Positions 47,301 to 58,275 of a DNA stretch of 64,000 nt are shown here, one piece after another. The number at the start of each line of letters is the position of its first letter. Within the stretch, counting starts at the first letter, position 1. The notes below the pieces were generated by a model. That model was not told where the DNA came from. It made no database searches and saw only the letters and a list, made by a program, of their open reading frames with translations. The DNA is from Phragmites australis. Its lineage: Eukaryota > Streptophyta > Magnoliopsida > Poales > Poaceae. A program made the position numbers and the translations under genes. Location of the stretch: contig NC_084940.1 of assembly GCF_958298935.1 (NCBI RefSeq), forward strand, positions 23,989,146-24,053,145, in the 5' to 3' direction.

Positions 47301-47630
47301 GGCCCCGCACGACAAGTGTTGGGGCTACAGCAGGTCTGCGAGCGCCTTGAGGCCTTGCCTTGGGCAGTCCAGGAACTCGCCGCCCGGGAGGGACGTGGCT
47401 TGGCACATGCAGTGGCCGAGCACGTCCTGGCCTGCTACCGAAGCAGGGACCCAAACTTCCCGCTGGAGCCGGCGCGGGAGGGAGTGGTCGAGGCTGAGGG
47501 AGAGGCCGCCCGGGTAGCGGTCCGGAGTACCACCGCCGTGGTGGCGGACGGCTTCAGGCAAGAGGTGCCTCCACCGCCAGCCCCCGGGGACGACTCAGAG
47601 GATTCAGCCGACGCCTCTGCCGCCGACTAG
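44391..47630 (+). CDS. Antisense gene of Tat element C, spliced, open for 1053 codons
   Basis: Exon 1 runs 44391-45823 and exon 2 runs 45902-47630. The 78-base intron (GTGAGTCTCC...CTCCCGTAG) joins them in frame. The frame is open for 1053 codons. Residues about 20-250 resemble PF04195 (putative gypsy-type transposon), with FVAAGLVPPFSAFFLQVLE, FAHFCEMFVGVMPS, CCNLRLRDGLG and VVVDFLRRRLAPLRERA. A Gly/Ala/Pro linker with KRRREESG follows, which may be a nuclear signal. Exon 2 opens with a doubled block (EPTPG..SPGRMT at about 46090 and 46220), then a long Glu/Arg/Ala coiled coil (about 46380-47090) and a conserved end (AVAEHVLACYRSRDPNF). I know no function. Being open while gag-pol is broken is unusual; an unspliced reading stops at 45825. 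Confidence 0.8.
45824..45901 (+). other. Intron of the antisense gene (element C)
   Basis: 78 bases with GTGAGT donor and a T-rich tract before CCCGTAG. The split codon uses two bases from exon 1 and one from exon 2. Element A has a different-looking but similarly placed intron (5287-5356, GTAAGT...TTTCAG). Confidence 0.75.
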
Positions 47631-49298
47631 ATCTTTTGTAGCCTTTTTTCTTTTGTTGTTTTGATGAATGTAGATGTAGGAGTGAACCCTTAGAAAATGC
47701 CTTGTATATATCCTGTGAATATTAATGGCAGCTTTTCCTTGGGCTCGCAACTCCAGTTTCTCTGAGTGTTTGATGTTTCTTCTGGTGTTTCACTTTGAAG
47801 TCCCGGGGAGTACTCAGTCAGGCCGTTCCCGACCTTCCCGTCCCCGAGGATGAAGTTGTCCTGATCGCTGTTGCTGGCGTAGTCGGCCTTCGAGCTCTCG
47901 TGAGTCCGCACTGTCTAAGTTAAGAAACAAAGACACAGACTTCCTTGCCCGGGAGATAGATCTATTCCGCTCGGAACACGCCATGCCCAGTGAACATTTT
48001 TTCACTTCGCGACCACTCAGTTAGTAGAAGGGAGACGCGTGCGGGCGAGAATGTGACCAAGAGTCCTCGTGGTCCGGTGGTGCCTGGGCTTAAAATGGGC
48101 TGGACCGAGCACTGACAGCCTGCCGCCGAGGCCTGAGCTCCGGACTACTCGAGCAGCTCGAGCGATAGGATTACCCAGGGCTCCCGAGGACTCGGTAGTG
48201 CTCGGGGTCCTTAAAAGCGGACCGAACACCACGACCACCACGAAGGGCTTCGGTCAGACATTACCGTACGTGCGGTTCTCCTTTCTAAAAAACCGCTCTG
48301 TCGTTCTAGGAAAAAGTAGACACGTGGCAGGGTTTTTGCGTGCGAGGAGACCACCTCGCCGAACAGGTTAAAGCACGAGAGCCCCCGAGAATGACTCGGG
48401 AACATAAATTTACTGAAAGGAGATTTGCTTGAATGTAACCACTCACCGGACAGCTGTCGGCCTTCCGGCCCACCGATCCAGGAGGGATGTGCTTCCGAGC
48501 TCGGGTGCTCGGGAACTTGATTCTTTCAACAGGGCGCCCGAGCACCCAGAGGCGTACGAGGCTCCTAGGGTCGGGTGATCTCGACCACCCATGCCTAAGT
48601 GGTAGGACCACCCGAGGACCCTTGGGGCCGACCGGAGACCGGGGCATTGAGCCCTCGCGGCCGAATCGCCCGTGATTGCCAGCCTGTGACTTAAGAGAGA
48701 ATATAGAATTTTTTTGTCTGGTGCGCTCTGTTAGTGCGGTACTTGCCATAGACTGCTCTTGTTTTCGACCCGAGACCTCTTGAATACCCGAACCGGCGGA
48801 CAAGAGCGGACAGAGGCATAACCCAGAGGTCCTATGGTTCGGTGATGCCCGGGTATGGCAGACCAGACCGAGCACCGACAGCCCGCTCCGGGGGCCTGGG
48901 CTGCGGACTACTCGAGCGGCTCGAGCGATGGGATTACCCAGAGCGCCCCGAAGCTTGGTAGTGCCCGGGAGCCTGACACGACACCGAGAACCACAGCCTA
49001 CCATGCTGGACGTAAGTCAGCGGCGACTGCTCGCATGCATACCGATTGGGATTCTTTTATCAGCGGGGAAAAAGAGAGAGAGCGAACTTTTTGTCGCGCA
49101 ACCGAGCACCTCACCAGACAGATTAAACATACGGAATCCAGAAAAAATATTTCGACATAGCGATTGCTTATTGAAATACTGAATGTGCAACATTTACAAG
49201 GTGGGGCGATAGCGACTTACCCAAGGGGCGGAGCCCTCGGACTGCTTGGGCGGGGAGAAGCCCCCGGCCTTGCCAACCTGGGCCGCGAGCACGACCAT
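47631..49298. other. Spacer between convergent gene ends in element C
   Basis: After the antisense stop come T-rich stretches and AATATTAATGG (about 47717), a possible poly(A) region. Three diverged blocks with GCACCGACAGCC and GGTAGGACCACCCGAGGACC-like words follow (about 48105-48215, 48560-48630 and 48870-48980). No gene seen. Confidence 0.6.
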
Positions 49299-51455
49299 CT
49301 ACGGGTAGAAGCGTCGGAGATGCTCGATGTTCCACGGATTCGGGAGTGGCTATCCTTCCTCCGTCGCCAACCTGAAAGAACCTGCCCGCGGGACCGCGAT
49401 CACGGTGAAGGGACCTTCCCACACAGGGGACAGCTTATTCATTCTTTCGCGCGACTGGACGCGTCGGAGAACTAGGTCCCCCACCTCGAGAGACCGGGCC
49501 CGGACATGGCGCAGATGATAACGCCGCAGACTCTGCTGGTACCGAGCCGCTCGGACAGCGGCACGCCGCCGGCGCTCTTCCAGGTAGTCCACATCGTCGC
49601 GTCTTTGCCGTTCCTGCTCACCCTCAGAGTATGCATGCACTCGAGGGGAGCCCAGAGTGAGCTCGGAGGGGACGACTGCTTCGGCGCCATAGACGAGGAA
49701 GAACGGAGTCTCCCCGGTGGCGCGGCTTGCCGTAGTCCGATTAGCCCACAGCACGGCTGGCAGCTCGTCCACCCATCCCTTCCCGTGCTTAGCGAGCACG
49801 TCATAGGTCCGGGTTTTGAGGCCCTTCAGTATCTCCGTGTTGGCGCGCTCGACCTGCCCGTTACTCCAAGGATGAGCGACGGAAGCGAAGCAAAGCTTGA
49901 TGCCGAGATCTTCGCAATAGTCCCCGAACAAGGCACTAGTGAACTAGGTGCCGTTGTCGGTGATGATCCGGTTCGGGACGCCAAAGCGGCTGGTGATGCC
50001 GCGGATAAACTGGAGCGCCGTGTTTTTGGTCACCTTGATGACTGGGACCGCCTCCGGCCACTTGGTGAACTTGTCGATAGCGACATATAGGTATGCATAG
50101 CCCCCGACTGCTCGGGGGAATGGACCCAGAATGTCCAAACCCCAGACCGCGAAAGGCCATGATAGGGGAATGGTATGAAGAGCCTGAGCTGGCTGGTGAA
50201 TCTGCTTTGCATGGAACTGGCACGCCCTGCAGCGCCGAACCAGCTCGGAAGCATCCTGGAGAGCTGTAGGCCAGTAGAAACCTTGCCGGAAGGCCTTCCC
50301 GACCAGCGTGCGGAACGATGAATGGCCACCGCACTCGCCCTCGTGGACCTCAGCGAGAAGATCGCCGCCTTCTGCCCGAGAGATGCATTTCAGGAGGACA
50401 CCTCCTGCGCTACGCCGGTAGAGATCCCCATCTACTATGGCATAGCATCTGGACTGTCGAGCAACTCTTTCGGCAGACGCCTCATCCCCGGGTAGGAACT
50501 TTTCTTTCAAGTACCCTCGGATGTCAGACATCCACGAGGCATCTTGAGAACATTCGGCGAGCAGAGCGCACTCGCCGGACGGCGGCGCCCTGACGGGGCT
50601 TCCCACTGAGGGCACCGCCGGGGTCCCCTGAATTGAGTTCGAGGTTTCCCCTTCATCCTGTTCGGCAGGCAGGACGGAAGGCCGTGCGAGTCTTTCTTCA
50701 AAGACTCTGGCAGGGACGCGCGCACGTGAGGAGGCTAGGCGAGAGAGCTCGTCGGCCAGAATATTGTCACGGCGAGGGATGTGCCGCAACTCGAGGCCAT
50801 CGAAGCGTCTCTCGAGCCTTCTGACCGCAGCCACGTATGCCGCCATTTGAGGATCCGTGCACTGGTACTCCTTGGATACCTGGTTGACGACCAGTTGAGA
50901 GTCCCCTTTGACCAGGAGGCGACAAATCCCGAGCCCCACCGCAGCCCGGAGGCCGGCGATGAGACCTTCATACTCCGCCATGTTGTTGGATGCGCGGAAC
51001 TGCAACTGCACGACGTACCGGAGCTCTTCACCTGTTGGGGAGGTGAGAACCACTCTGGCCCCTGCGCCTTTAAGCGAGAGGGAGCCGTCGAAGTGCATGA
51101 CCCAGTACCCGGGCGCGTCGTGCCCGGGATAGGCAGAGATCTCTTCCGGGACGATGTAGGGGACGGGCGTCCATTCTGCCAAGAAGTCAGAGAGCGCCTG
51201 GCTTTTGATTGCCTGGCGACTGACGAAGTGTAGGTTGAACTCCGCCAGCTCTACTACCCATTTGACAACGCGCCCGGTGCCCTCCCGGTTCCGGAGAATG
51301 GGTCCCAGTGGATAAGTGGTAACCACAGAGACCTTGTGCGCCTGGAAGTAGTGGCGCAGCTTCCGGGAGGCGATGAGCACGGCATAGAGTAGCTTCTGCG
51401 CCTGGGGATATCTTGTCTTGGCTTCCCGGAGGACCTCGCTGACAAAGTACACCGG
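49299..51455 (-). pseudogene. Element C RNase H, second RNase H and integrase
   Basis: From 51455: [20 protein letters not shown] (first RNase H tail), [19 protein letters not shown] through [16 protein letters not shown] (second, archaeal-like RNase H), the zinc head [11 protein letters not shown]...[10 protein letters not shown], the core [20 protein letters not shown] and RIITDNGT, and the C-terminal DVLAKHGKGWVDELPAVLWA. Stops: TAG at 49946-49944 (replacing Gln after DNGT) and TAG at 49352-49350. The natural end is TAG 49301-49299. All segments lie in one frame. Confidence 0.9.
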
Positions 51456-52718
51456 TCACTGTACCCGGCGAGCCCGGACGGCGGCTCCACCCGGGGGGCT
51501 GCCGCAGCCCCCATGCCTGGCGGCACGATCGGGGCTGGCCGGGCACTCGGGCTCGACTCCCTGGGTGGGAGGAGTCGCGAGGATAGGCGAGTGGTCGGGG
51601 GCCTCTGGGAGCTGGGACCCAGCGTCCGGCCCTGAACTCTGATCGCGCTCCACCACTAGCACTACGCTCACGACCTGAGGTGTGGCCGAAACGTAGAGCA
51701 GTAGGGGCTCACCTTGAGAGGGAGCCACCAGCACGGGTGGCAAAGTGAGGTACTTCTTTAGATCGTGGAAGGCCTGCTCGGCCTCCGGCGTCCAGTCGAA
51801 ACAACCGGATTTCTTCAGAAGCTTGAAGAGGGGGAGTCCTCGCTCCCCGAGCTTGGAGATAAAGCGCCCGAGAGCTGCCATGCAGCCGGCGAGACGCTGG
51901 ACCTCCTTGAGTCGGGCCGGGGGTCGCATCCGCTCGATGGACCGAATCTTCTCCGGATTGACCTCGATTCCTCGGCCAGAAACCAAGAAACCAAGGAGCT
52001 TGCCCGCCGGCACCCCGAAGACACACTTCTCCGAGTTGAGCTTGAGGCGGGTAGTGCGGAGACTGTTGAAAGTCTCGGAAAGGTCCTCGAGCAGGGTGGC
52101 GCGGTCTCGGATTTTGACCACGAGATCGTCGATGTAAGCTTCGATGTTGCGACCAACCTGCGAGTCAAGAGTAATACGAATAGCGCGCTGGAAAGAGGAT
52201 CCAGCGTTGCGCAGGCCGAAAGGCATTGACATGTAGCAATAAGTCCCCACCGGAGTGGTAAAAGCAGTTTTTTCCTCGTCCCCTACGGCCATGCGAATCT
52301 GGTGATACCCAGAGTTTGCATCTAGAAAGCATAAAAGATCGCATCCTGCAGTTGAATCTATAATTTGATCAATGCGAGGTAAAGGGAAGGGATCTTTAGG
52401 GCAAGCCTTATTTAGGTCGGTGTAGTCCACGCACATGCGGAGCTTGCCGTTGGCCTTCGGGACGACGACTGGGTTTGCTAGCCAGTCGGGGTGGAGAACT
52501 TCTCGGATAAACCCGGCGTCGAGGAGCTTGCGGACCTGCTCGCGGATAAACTCCTGGCGCTCTGGCGCCTGCCACCGGACCTTCTGCTTCACCGGGCGGG
52601 CGTCCGGACGCACCGCCAAGTGATGCTCGATCACCTCCCTAGGGATCCCGGGCATGTCGGACGGTTGCCAGGCAAACACGTCTACGTTAGCCCGGAGGAA
52701 GGCGACGAGCGCGCTTTC
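51456..52718 (-). pseudogene. Element C reverse transcriptase
   Basis: RT is complete in sequence: VDYTDLNKACPKDPFPLPRI, LDANSGYHQIRM, MPFGLRNAGSSFQRA, catalytic AYIDDLVVK, and the connection domain FKLLKKSGCFDWTPEAEQAF. It is bounded by TAG at 52721-52719 before it and TGA at 51458-51456 after it, both in the same frame as the flanking domains. Confidence 0.9.
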
Positions 52719-53654
52719 CTATTTGCTGCCCAGGTCGCCACCGATACGGACGACCTGGGTAGCGTCTTCGCCCACCACGACCTCCTTCGTTGGAACAGAG
52801 GTGTCGGCGGCAAGTCGGGGTTTGGATGAAGAGGGTCCCGAGCCCCCTGTAGAGCCATCGACCTTAGCCTGCGCTGAGACCAGAGCCATGTATGACTGTT
52901 CAGCGCAGGAGACGGCGCCGCCGGAGTTGGCGATCACAGAGATGGAGCCTGCGGGGCCGGGCATCTTAACCGTAAGGTATGCATAATGCACGGCCATCAT
53001 AAACTTGGCGAGCGCCGGACGCCCGAGGATGGCGTTGTAGGGGAGAGGGAGCTCCGCGACATCAAAGAGGACACACTCCGTGCGGAAGTTGTCCCGGCTC
53101 CCGAACGTGACAGGCAACTCAACCTGCCCGAGGGGCAGGGAGTGCCCAGGGGTCACTCCACAGAAGGGGAGCGACGGCTTTAGGCGTCGGGAGGACACCT
53201 GCAGCTTCTCAAAAGCCTCCTTGGAAAGGAGGTTGAGGCCGGCACCACCGTCGATCAGCACCCTACCGACCTTGACATTGCAGACAGTGGGGGACACTAC
53301 CAGAGGTAGTCGCCCCACGGCTGCAGTACTGGCGGGGTGATCAGCCATGCTGAACATGATCGGAGCATCCGACCACTTTAGGGGCCTTGCGGCCTCCTCG
53401 CTCGGGGTTGCCGAGCACACCTCACGTCGCATGACCTTGATGCCACGGCGTGAGGAAGGCGTGTACGCGCCTCCGTCGATGAAGGCGACGGTGTGCTCGG
53501 GCTCCTGGAAACCGAGCTCGGTGTTGTCGGGGGTGACCTCATCATCGCCTCCTCCGCGGGACTCGTCGCGCTCCCTCTGGCACTGCTCCACGAGTCCTTT
53601 GACCGTACGACACTCCGTGAGGTCGTGCCATCTGGTCTGTGTAAGGGACACCAT
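52719..53654 (-). pseudogene. Element C aspartic protease region
   Basis: Starts in the frame after a one-base loss near 53640. It has the end of gag (TRWHDLTECRTVKGLVEQ), then the protease motif VLIDGGAGLNLLSKEAF and LPYNAILGRPALAKFM. It ends at TAG 52721-52719, followed in the same frame by the RT. Confidence 0.87.
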
Positions 53655-55267
53655 TTACCTGGCTCGGGCCCCGCGGGAGCCGGGGCCCTCGCTGGAGCAG
53701 GAGCTCGGCCGGGGGCCGGGGCTCTTGCTGGAACCGGTACCCTTGCTGGAGCGGGGGCCCTCGTGGGCACGGAGGCCCGAGGAGGAGCCCGAGCAGGGGC
53801 CCTGACGGGGCGTCGATCGACACCCGTCCGGCGCTCTTGCCGGTGATCGGGCTCTTGCGGCACCCTGTGAGCGGGGACCTGGGCTGGCTCAACGGGAGCG
53901 GCCTCGCGCTTCCTTCTCTTCTTCTTTTCCCGCTTGTCGGAGCGGGAAGAACTTGGCTGGTCAGAGGCGGGGTGAGGAGCATGCCACGCCCTGGCCTCCG
54001 CAGCCTTGGCGCACTTATCGGCCAGTGCGAAGAGTTCCGCAGTGGTCTCGATCTCGTGCGTACCTAGCTTTTCGAGCATCCGCTCATCGCGGATGCCCTG
54101 CCGGAAAGCAACAATAACAGCATGGGGGGCCACTCGTGGAATGGTGTTGCGAACCTGGCTGAAGCGCTGTATAAAGCGCCGTAGCGTCTCCCCTTCCTGC
54201 TGTTGGATGGCGTGAAGGTCGCACTCCAAACCGGGGCGCGTAAACGTGCCCTGAAAGTTGGCCACGAACTGGTGGCACAGGTCATCTCAGGAGCCGATAG
54301 ACCCTGGGGGTAAGTTCATAAGCCAAGAGCGGGCAGAGCCCCTCAGGGCAACATGAAAGTAGTTTGCCATCACCTTTTCGCTGCCTCCGGCCGCTTGGAC
54401 AGCCGTCGTGTAGATCTGGAGGAACTCGATGGGGTCGATGGACCCGTCATACTTCTCCGGCAGCTCGGGGCGGAACTTGGAAGGCCACCTGACCCGGCGG
54501 AGCTCGGCGGTGAAGGCATGGCAGCCGGTGCCGTACCCCGCAGCGCGAGCGGGGGTCCTTGGTGGCGAGTGGCGGCGAGCCGGGGATCCCCGGTGGCCTT
54601 GGGCCGGGAGAGAGGAAGCTTGTTCCTCCGCCCCGACCCCCTGCCGGGTCTCCCGCTGACGCTCGAGAGTAACTCGGGCATCCTCGTGGCCCCTCCGCTC
54701 GTCAAGGCGCAAACGAAGGTCCCGGGCTTCAGACACGGCCAGGGGGACGGCACTCCGCCTGGAGACCCCTCGGCCCGTGCGGGTGTTGCCCGTTGAGGAG
54801 CCGGCTCTGGCGGCACCATGCTGGGAAGTGGTGCGAGGACTCCCGGCCTGCACCTGGTGACGAGCAGTGCCGACCAGAGCGACGACATCTTGGATCCATC
54901 GACCTTCCGGAGTGTTGGGCGTAGCCTGAACGGGCGGGTGCCTAAGGAGAGCATGTGCTGCAAGCAGCGCGCTCCCTGGGCTGGCCTCGCTGAAAGCGAG
55001 CCTGCGTCGAGGTGGCACCCGACGTGGTCCAGAGGCGGACCTAGCGGCCGGGGTCCCGACCACCTGCTGGGGGTCGGAAAGTGCGTCGGCAGCGGCGGCG
55101 GCGGCCCTGATGGGCCCAGCGCCTTGATCCCCTTGAGCGGGAAAAACCGCGCACGTGGATGGCGGCTGCTGCTGGTACGCAGCAGCGACTGGGCTCTCTC
55201 TGGCGTCGGGCAGCGCTCCGTCACTGGAAGTGGAGCCGGAACGCTGGAGACGGTGCCCACCGGCCAT
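53640..55267 (-). pseudogene. Element C gag
   Basis: ATG at 55267 (MAGGHRLQRSG). The N-terminus is Ala/Pro/Gln-rich; the gag core begins about FRPELPEKYDGSIDPIEFLQ and SWLMNLPPGSIGS, where TGA at 54289-54287 replaces a Trp codon. After it FTRPGLECDLHAIQQQEGET and KLGTHEIETTAELFALADKC follow. A long Ala/Pro/Arg repeat precedes GKWCPLH, where the frame shifts. Gag would form the particle shell. Confidence 0.87.
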
Positions 55268-55314
55268 CTTTTCCTATGGAAAAAAAAGTGAAACAAACAA
55301 TCCAGGGATATTCC

Positions 55315-55332
55315 CCCCTACCTGGCGCGCCA
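55315..55332 (-). other. Primer binding site of element C (tRNA-Arg type)
   Basis: TGGCGCGCCAGGTAGGGG on the minus strand, two bases after the 5' LTR; identical to that of element A. Confidence 0.78.
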
Positions 55333-55334
55333 GC

Positions 55335-56893
55335 TGTCGGAGGATGAACTCCTGTCGCAGGGATCCCGAGAGACCCCTTTTTAGAGATTCGGCCGGGGGG
55401 ATGATCCTGAACGAGCTTGTTTGGGAAATAGGCGGGAATGGAAATAAATGCAGTGGCTGGTGGGAGATGATCGTCCTAGTGCGAGAAAGATGGGTGCACC
55501 GGGGTTTAGACAGGTTCGGGCCGCACGGAGGCGTAACACCCTACTCCTGTGTGAGTGCTATATCTATCCTTGAAGGGAATTCTTCAAGGATGTATCTGGT
55601 TACCGGGGAGAGCCGTTTACAGAGAGCTTGAGGCTCTTGTGTTCTAGCTTGAGCTGGTTCGTGTGTGTGCGCCGTCGGGCTTTTTTCTGTGAGCGTCTGC
55701 GTCCTTCCTTTTTCCACCACCCTTTTACGTGTTCTCCATCCTTTCCTTTTATAGGCGCGCCGACCTCGACATATCCTGAATGGGAAAGAGGGGGTACGAG
55801 TGCCAAGGCGCCACGGAGAAAGGCGTCATCATTCCGTCTTGGCGAAGTGACAGGGGCGGTGGAAAAATGCGGCGCGTTTCATTGAGGGGGCCCACCGGGC
55901 AGCCTCAGAGGTGCCCGGTGCGCCCACCCTGTCTTGTTCTTCTGCCAGGGCAGGGTGGCAGGCGGAGCGCTTCGATTCTGGCAACGTTATCCCGAGGCAC
56001 CCGGATGAAATGGGACGGGACCCGTGCATTTAATGGACCCACGCCCCCCTGCCAGTGCATGGCAGGGTCTGACACTAGGGCGTGGGCAGCTGAGAATGTC
56101 AGGATGTCAGGCCGCGCGTGTCTATTAAATGCGGCATTGGGCCTTTGACTGGCTGACACCCCGACGATGGGACCCTTCGGGTCGTCAGACGATCTTGCGC
56201 GAACCTTCGGGGAACCGAGTCCTCGGGGGCTGCCGTGTGCAGCCCCGAGCACTCTCTTCCGAGCACTTCGGTGAAACCTTCGGGGAACCGAGTCCTCGGG
56301 GGCTGCCACGTGCAGCCCCGAGCACTCTCTCCCGAGTACTTGGGTGAGACTTTCGGGGAACTGAGTCCTCGGGGGCTGCCACGTGCAGCCCCGAGCACTC
56401 TCTCCCGAGTACTTGGGTGAGACCTTCGGGGAACCGAGTCCTCGTGGGCTGCCACGTGCAGCCCCGAGCACTCTCTCCCAAATACTTGGGTGAGACCTTC
56501 GAGGAACCGAGTCCTCGGGGGCTGCCACACGCAGCCCCGAGCACTCTCTCCTGAGTACTTGGGTGAGACCTTCGGGGAACCGAGTCCTCGGGGGCTGCCA
56601 CGTGCAGCCCCGAGCACTCTCTCCCGAGCACTTCGGCGTTTGGATCATCGGGGGACGACAGTACTCGGGGGTAAGTGAGAACCCTTCCGAGCACTTCCTT
56701 CTCGGTACTTGGACTTTGCGGATCATCGGGGAACTGGGGTGCTCGGGAATTTAGAGGCTACGGCCCCGAGCACCTTCCCCCGGGACTTAGTTTCTTCTTA
56801 TCCGGCAGGGTGGACCTCGCGGGATGGTGACATGTGGCGGATGGCCGGCCCGGTCTCGGGACTCAGGGACCCCTGGTTCCTAATACACCGACA
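55335..56893 (-). repeat. Element C 5' LTR with six 73-bp palindromic repeats
   Basis: Starts TGTCGGAGGA, ends CACCGACA before GATCC. The repeat array (56203-56640) has six units; four cores are CACGTG. It is 115 bases shorter than the partner: one 73-base unit plus about 40 bases near 55880. Confidence 0.92.
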
Positions 56894-57019
56894 GATCCTA
56901 ACTTTGATTATTTTCTGTATATACCGGCACCACGTAGACCAAAATCCCTGGAATATGATTTCCATTGGATGAAACGGGAGATAAGGCATAGACAGCTTCA
57001 AGGGCCATTTCGTCCATAA
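56894..57019 (+). pseudogene. Second gene of MULE-2, 3' part
   Basis: In the frame that precedes the insertion, the reading continues after the target duplication as DPNFDYFLYIPAPRRPKSLE and ends HRQLQGPFRP, TAA at 57017-57019. This shows that element C landed just after a TAG inside or at the end of the gene. Confidence 0.5.
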
Positions 57020-57551
57020 TATTTATGCTACTAAATGTTGTACTTGTTGAATTCAATGTTGTTATATCATTTTTTAATTTATTACCTAAGTTGTGTATGT
57101 ATCTTAGATATAGCCTACATACTATTAGTAATGTTTAAATTCCATATACTCATCTCATGTACACATTCTATCTAACATTCAGTGTAGTTTTTTCATTTCA
57201 CTTACATGTATTTATTCTATCTTCACTTTAATATTTTCTAAAATTTTTGTTAAATTTATCTTAGATAACTTCTTGGATTTTTGTTATTTTTATAATAAAA
57301 CTGGGCTAACCGCCCGGCAAGCAGAGTGAGCTTTGCACAGGCGCTAACCAGCCTCTCAGAGAGCGGTACGGGAAGTATGGGGGCCTAACCACCCTCTTAT
57401 AGTGCGGTAAGAGGTACCCGTGCCACCGTGGCATACTAACCGCCCTTTGAAAGCCCTTTCAGAGAGCGGTAGATGTCTATTTGTGCAAATCTTTCTATCA
57501 GGAGTTTATTTATTTAAATATTAATGTTAGAAAATGTTAAAAAAAAACTCT
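57020..57551. repeat. MULE-2 3' spacer and right terminal inverted repeat
   Basis: 57020-57300 is AT-rich without genes. From about 57340 to 57551 it is the inverse of the left end; words such as GAGAGCGGTA recur in both directions. Confidence 0.8.
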
Positions 57552-57560
57552 CAAAACGTA

Positions 57561-58275
57561 CATAGATTGAATGGAGTAGCAGCCCAACCGAAAATACATA
57601 GACTGCAGCCCAGTAGAATAGTCAGAGTCTTTGATAGCCCAGCCCAAATTTAATGCACTGTCAGCCCAGACGTAAATCAAATCTGTCATCGCTTAGGTTT
57701 GTCTCCATCGACAATCTACTTCCCGCTGCCGTGTGATCGTCAGGAAGCATAATACAACTACATGGTCCGTAGTCTCAGCGAATAAGATAAAAAAAAAATC
57801 TATAATCTTCAGCGAGGAAATTTGGTTTTTGTGCTTTATCCATGAGCTGTTAATACCACACTCGGAACAGATCATCTGTGCTCCATAAACAAGAAATGCT
57901 AACTAGCTTCCAAGAAATTGAATGATCCAGCTCTCTTGAAGTACATGGACCAAGAAAAAATGCAACTGATACGAATACATGCCAGAAGCATTGAGCTGAC
58001 CAGAAGGTACTGATGCAAGGCAATTGTCAGAATGAGGAACACAAAGTTACAGAAAACTAGCGCTCTCCATCCCTGCTCAAAATGTTATCTCCTCTTACAG
58101 ATACCATAAAATGCTTCAAGGGAACAGAGGGCCTACGACGGGCCTCCCAGACGTTGTTAGTTCATTGCCCACAGCCAACAGGGGAGGAACTCACAGGGTT
58201 CCTTCATCAAGAAGTTATATTACTGCTATGTCCAATGAATAGTGGCCTGGAGTCTATATTAATGCAGTTGATGTA
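57561..58275 (-). other. 3' flank and probable 3' UTR of the PRKRIP1 gene
   Basis: Noncoding sequence between MULE-2 and the stop codon of the PRKRIP1 homologue. The part next to the stop is likely its 3' UTR; I did not fix a polyadenylation site. Confidence 0.45.

Larger units (their letters stand above)
42201..56893 (-). mobile_element. Ty3/gypsy LTR retrotransposon of Tat lineage (element C), nested in MULE-2
   Basis: LTRs are 42201-43874 and 55335-56893. GATCC flanks it (42196-42200 and 56894-56898). Gag-pol is on the minus strand and the antisense gene on the plus strand. Both LTR ends keep TG...CA (left TGTCGAAGGA, right CACCGACA). Compared with element A, it has the same gene order, the same primer site and similar protein sequences, but far fewer lesions and more similar LTRs, so it is younger. 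Gag-pol has five in-frame stops and one shift. Confidence 0.94.
38559..57551 (+). mobile_element. Mutator-like element with long terminal inverted repeats (MULE-2)
   Basis: The 9-bp duplication CAAAACGTA is exact at 38550-38558 and 57552-57560. The ends are inverted repeats of about 200 bases, with shared ACATTTTCTAACATTAATAT and TATGCCACGGTGGCACGGGT. Removing element C leaves about 4.3 kb. It contains a MURA-type DNA-binding remnant and a second, unrecognised gene. The DDE catalytic domain was not found, so it is non-autonomous. Confidence 0.9.
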
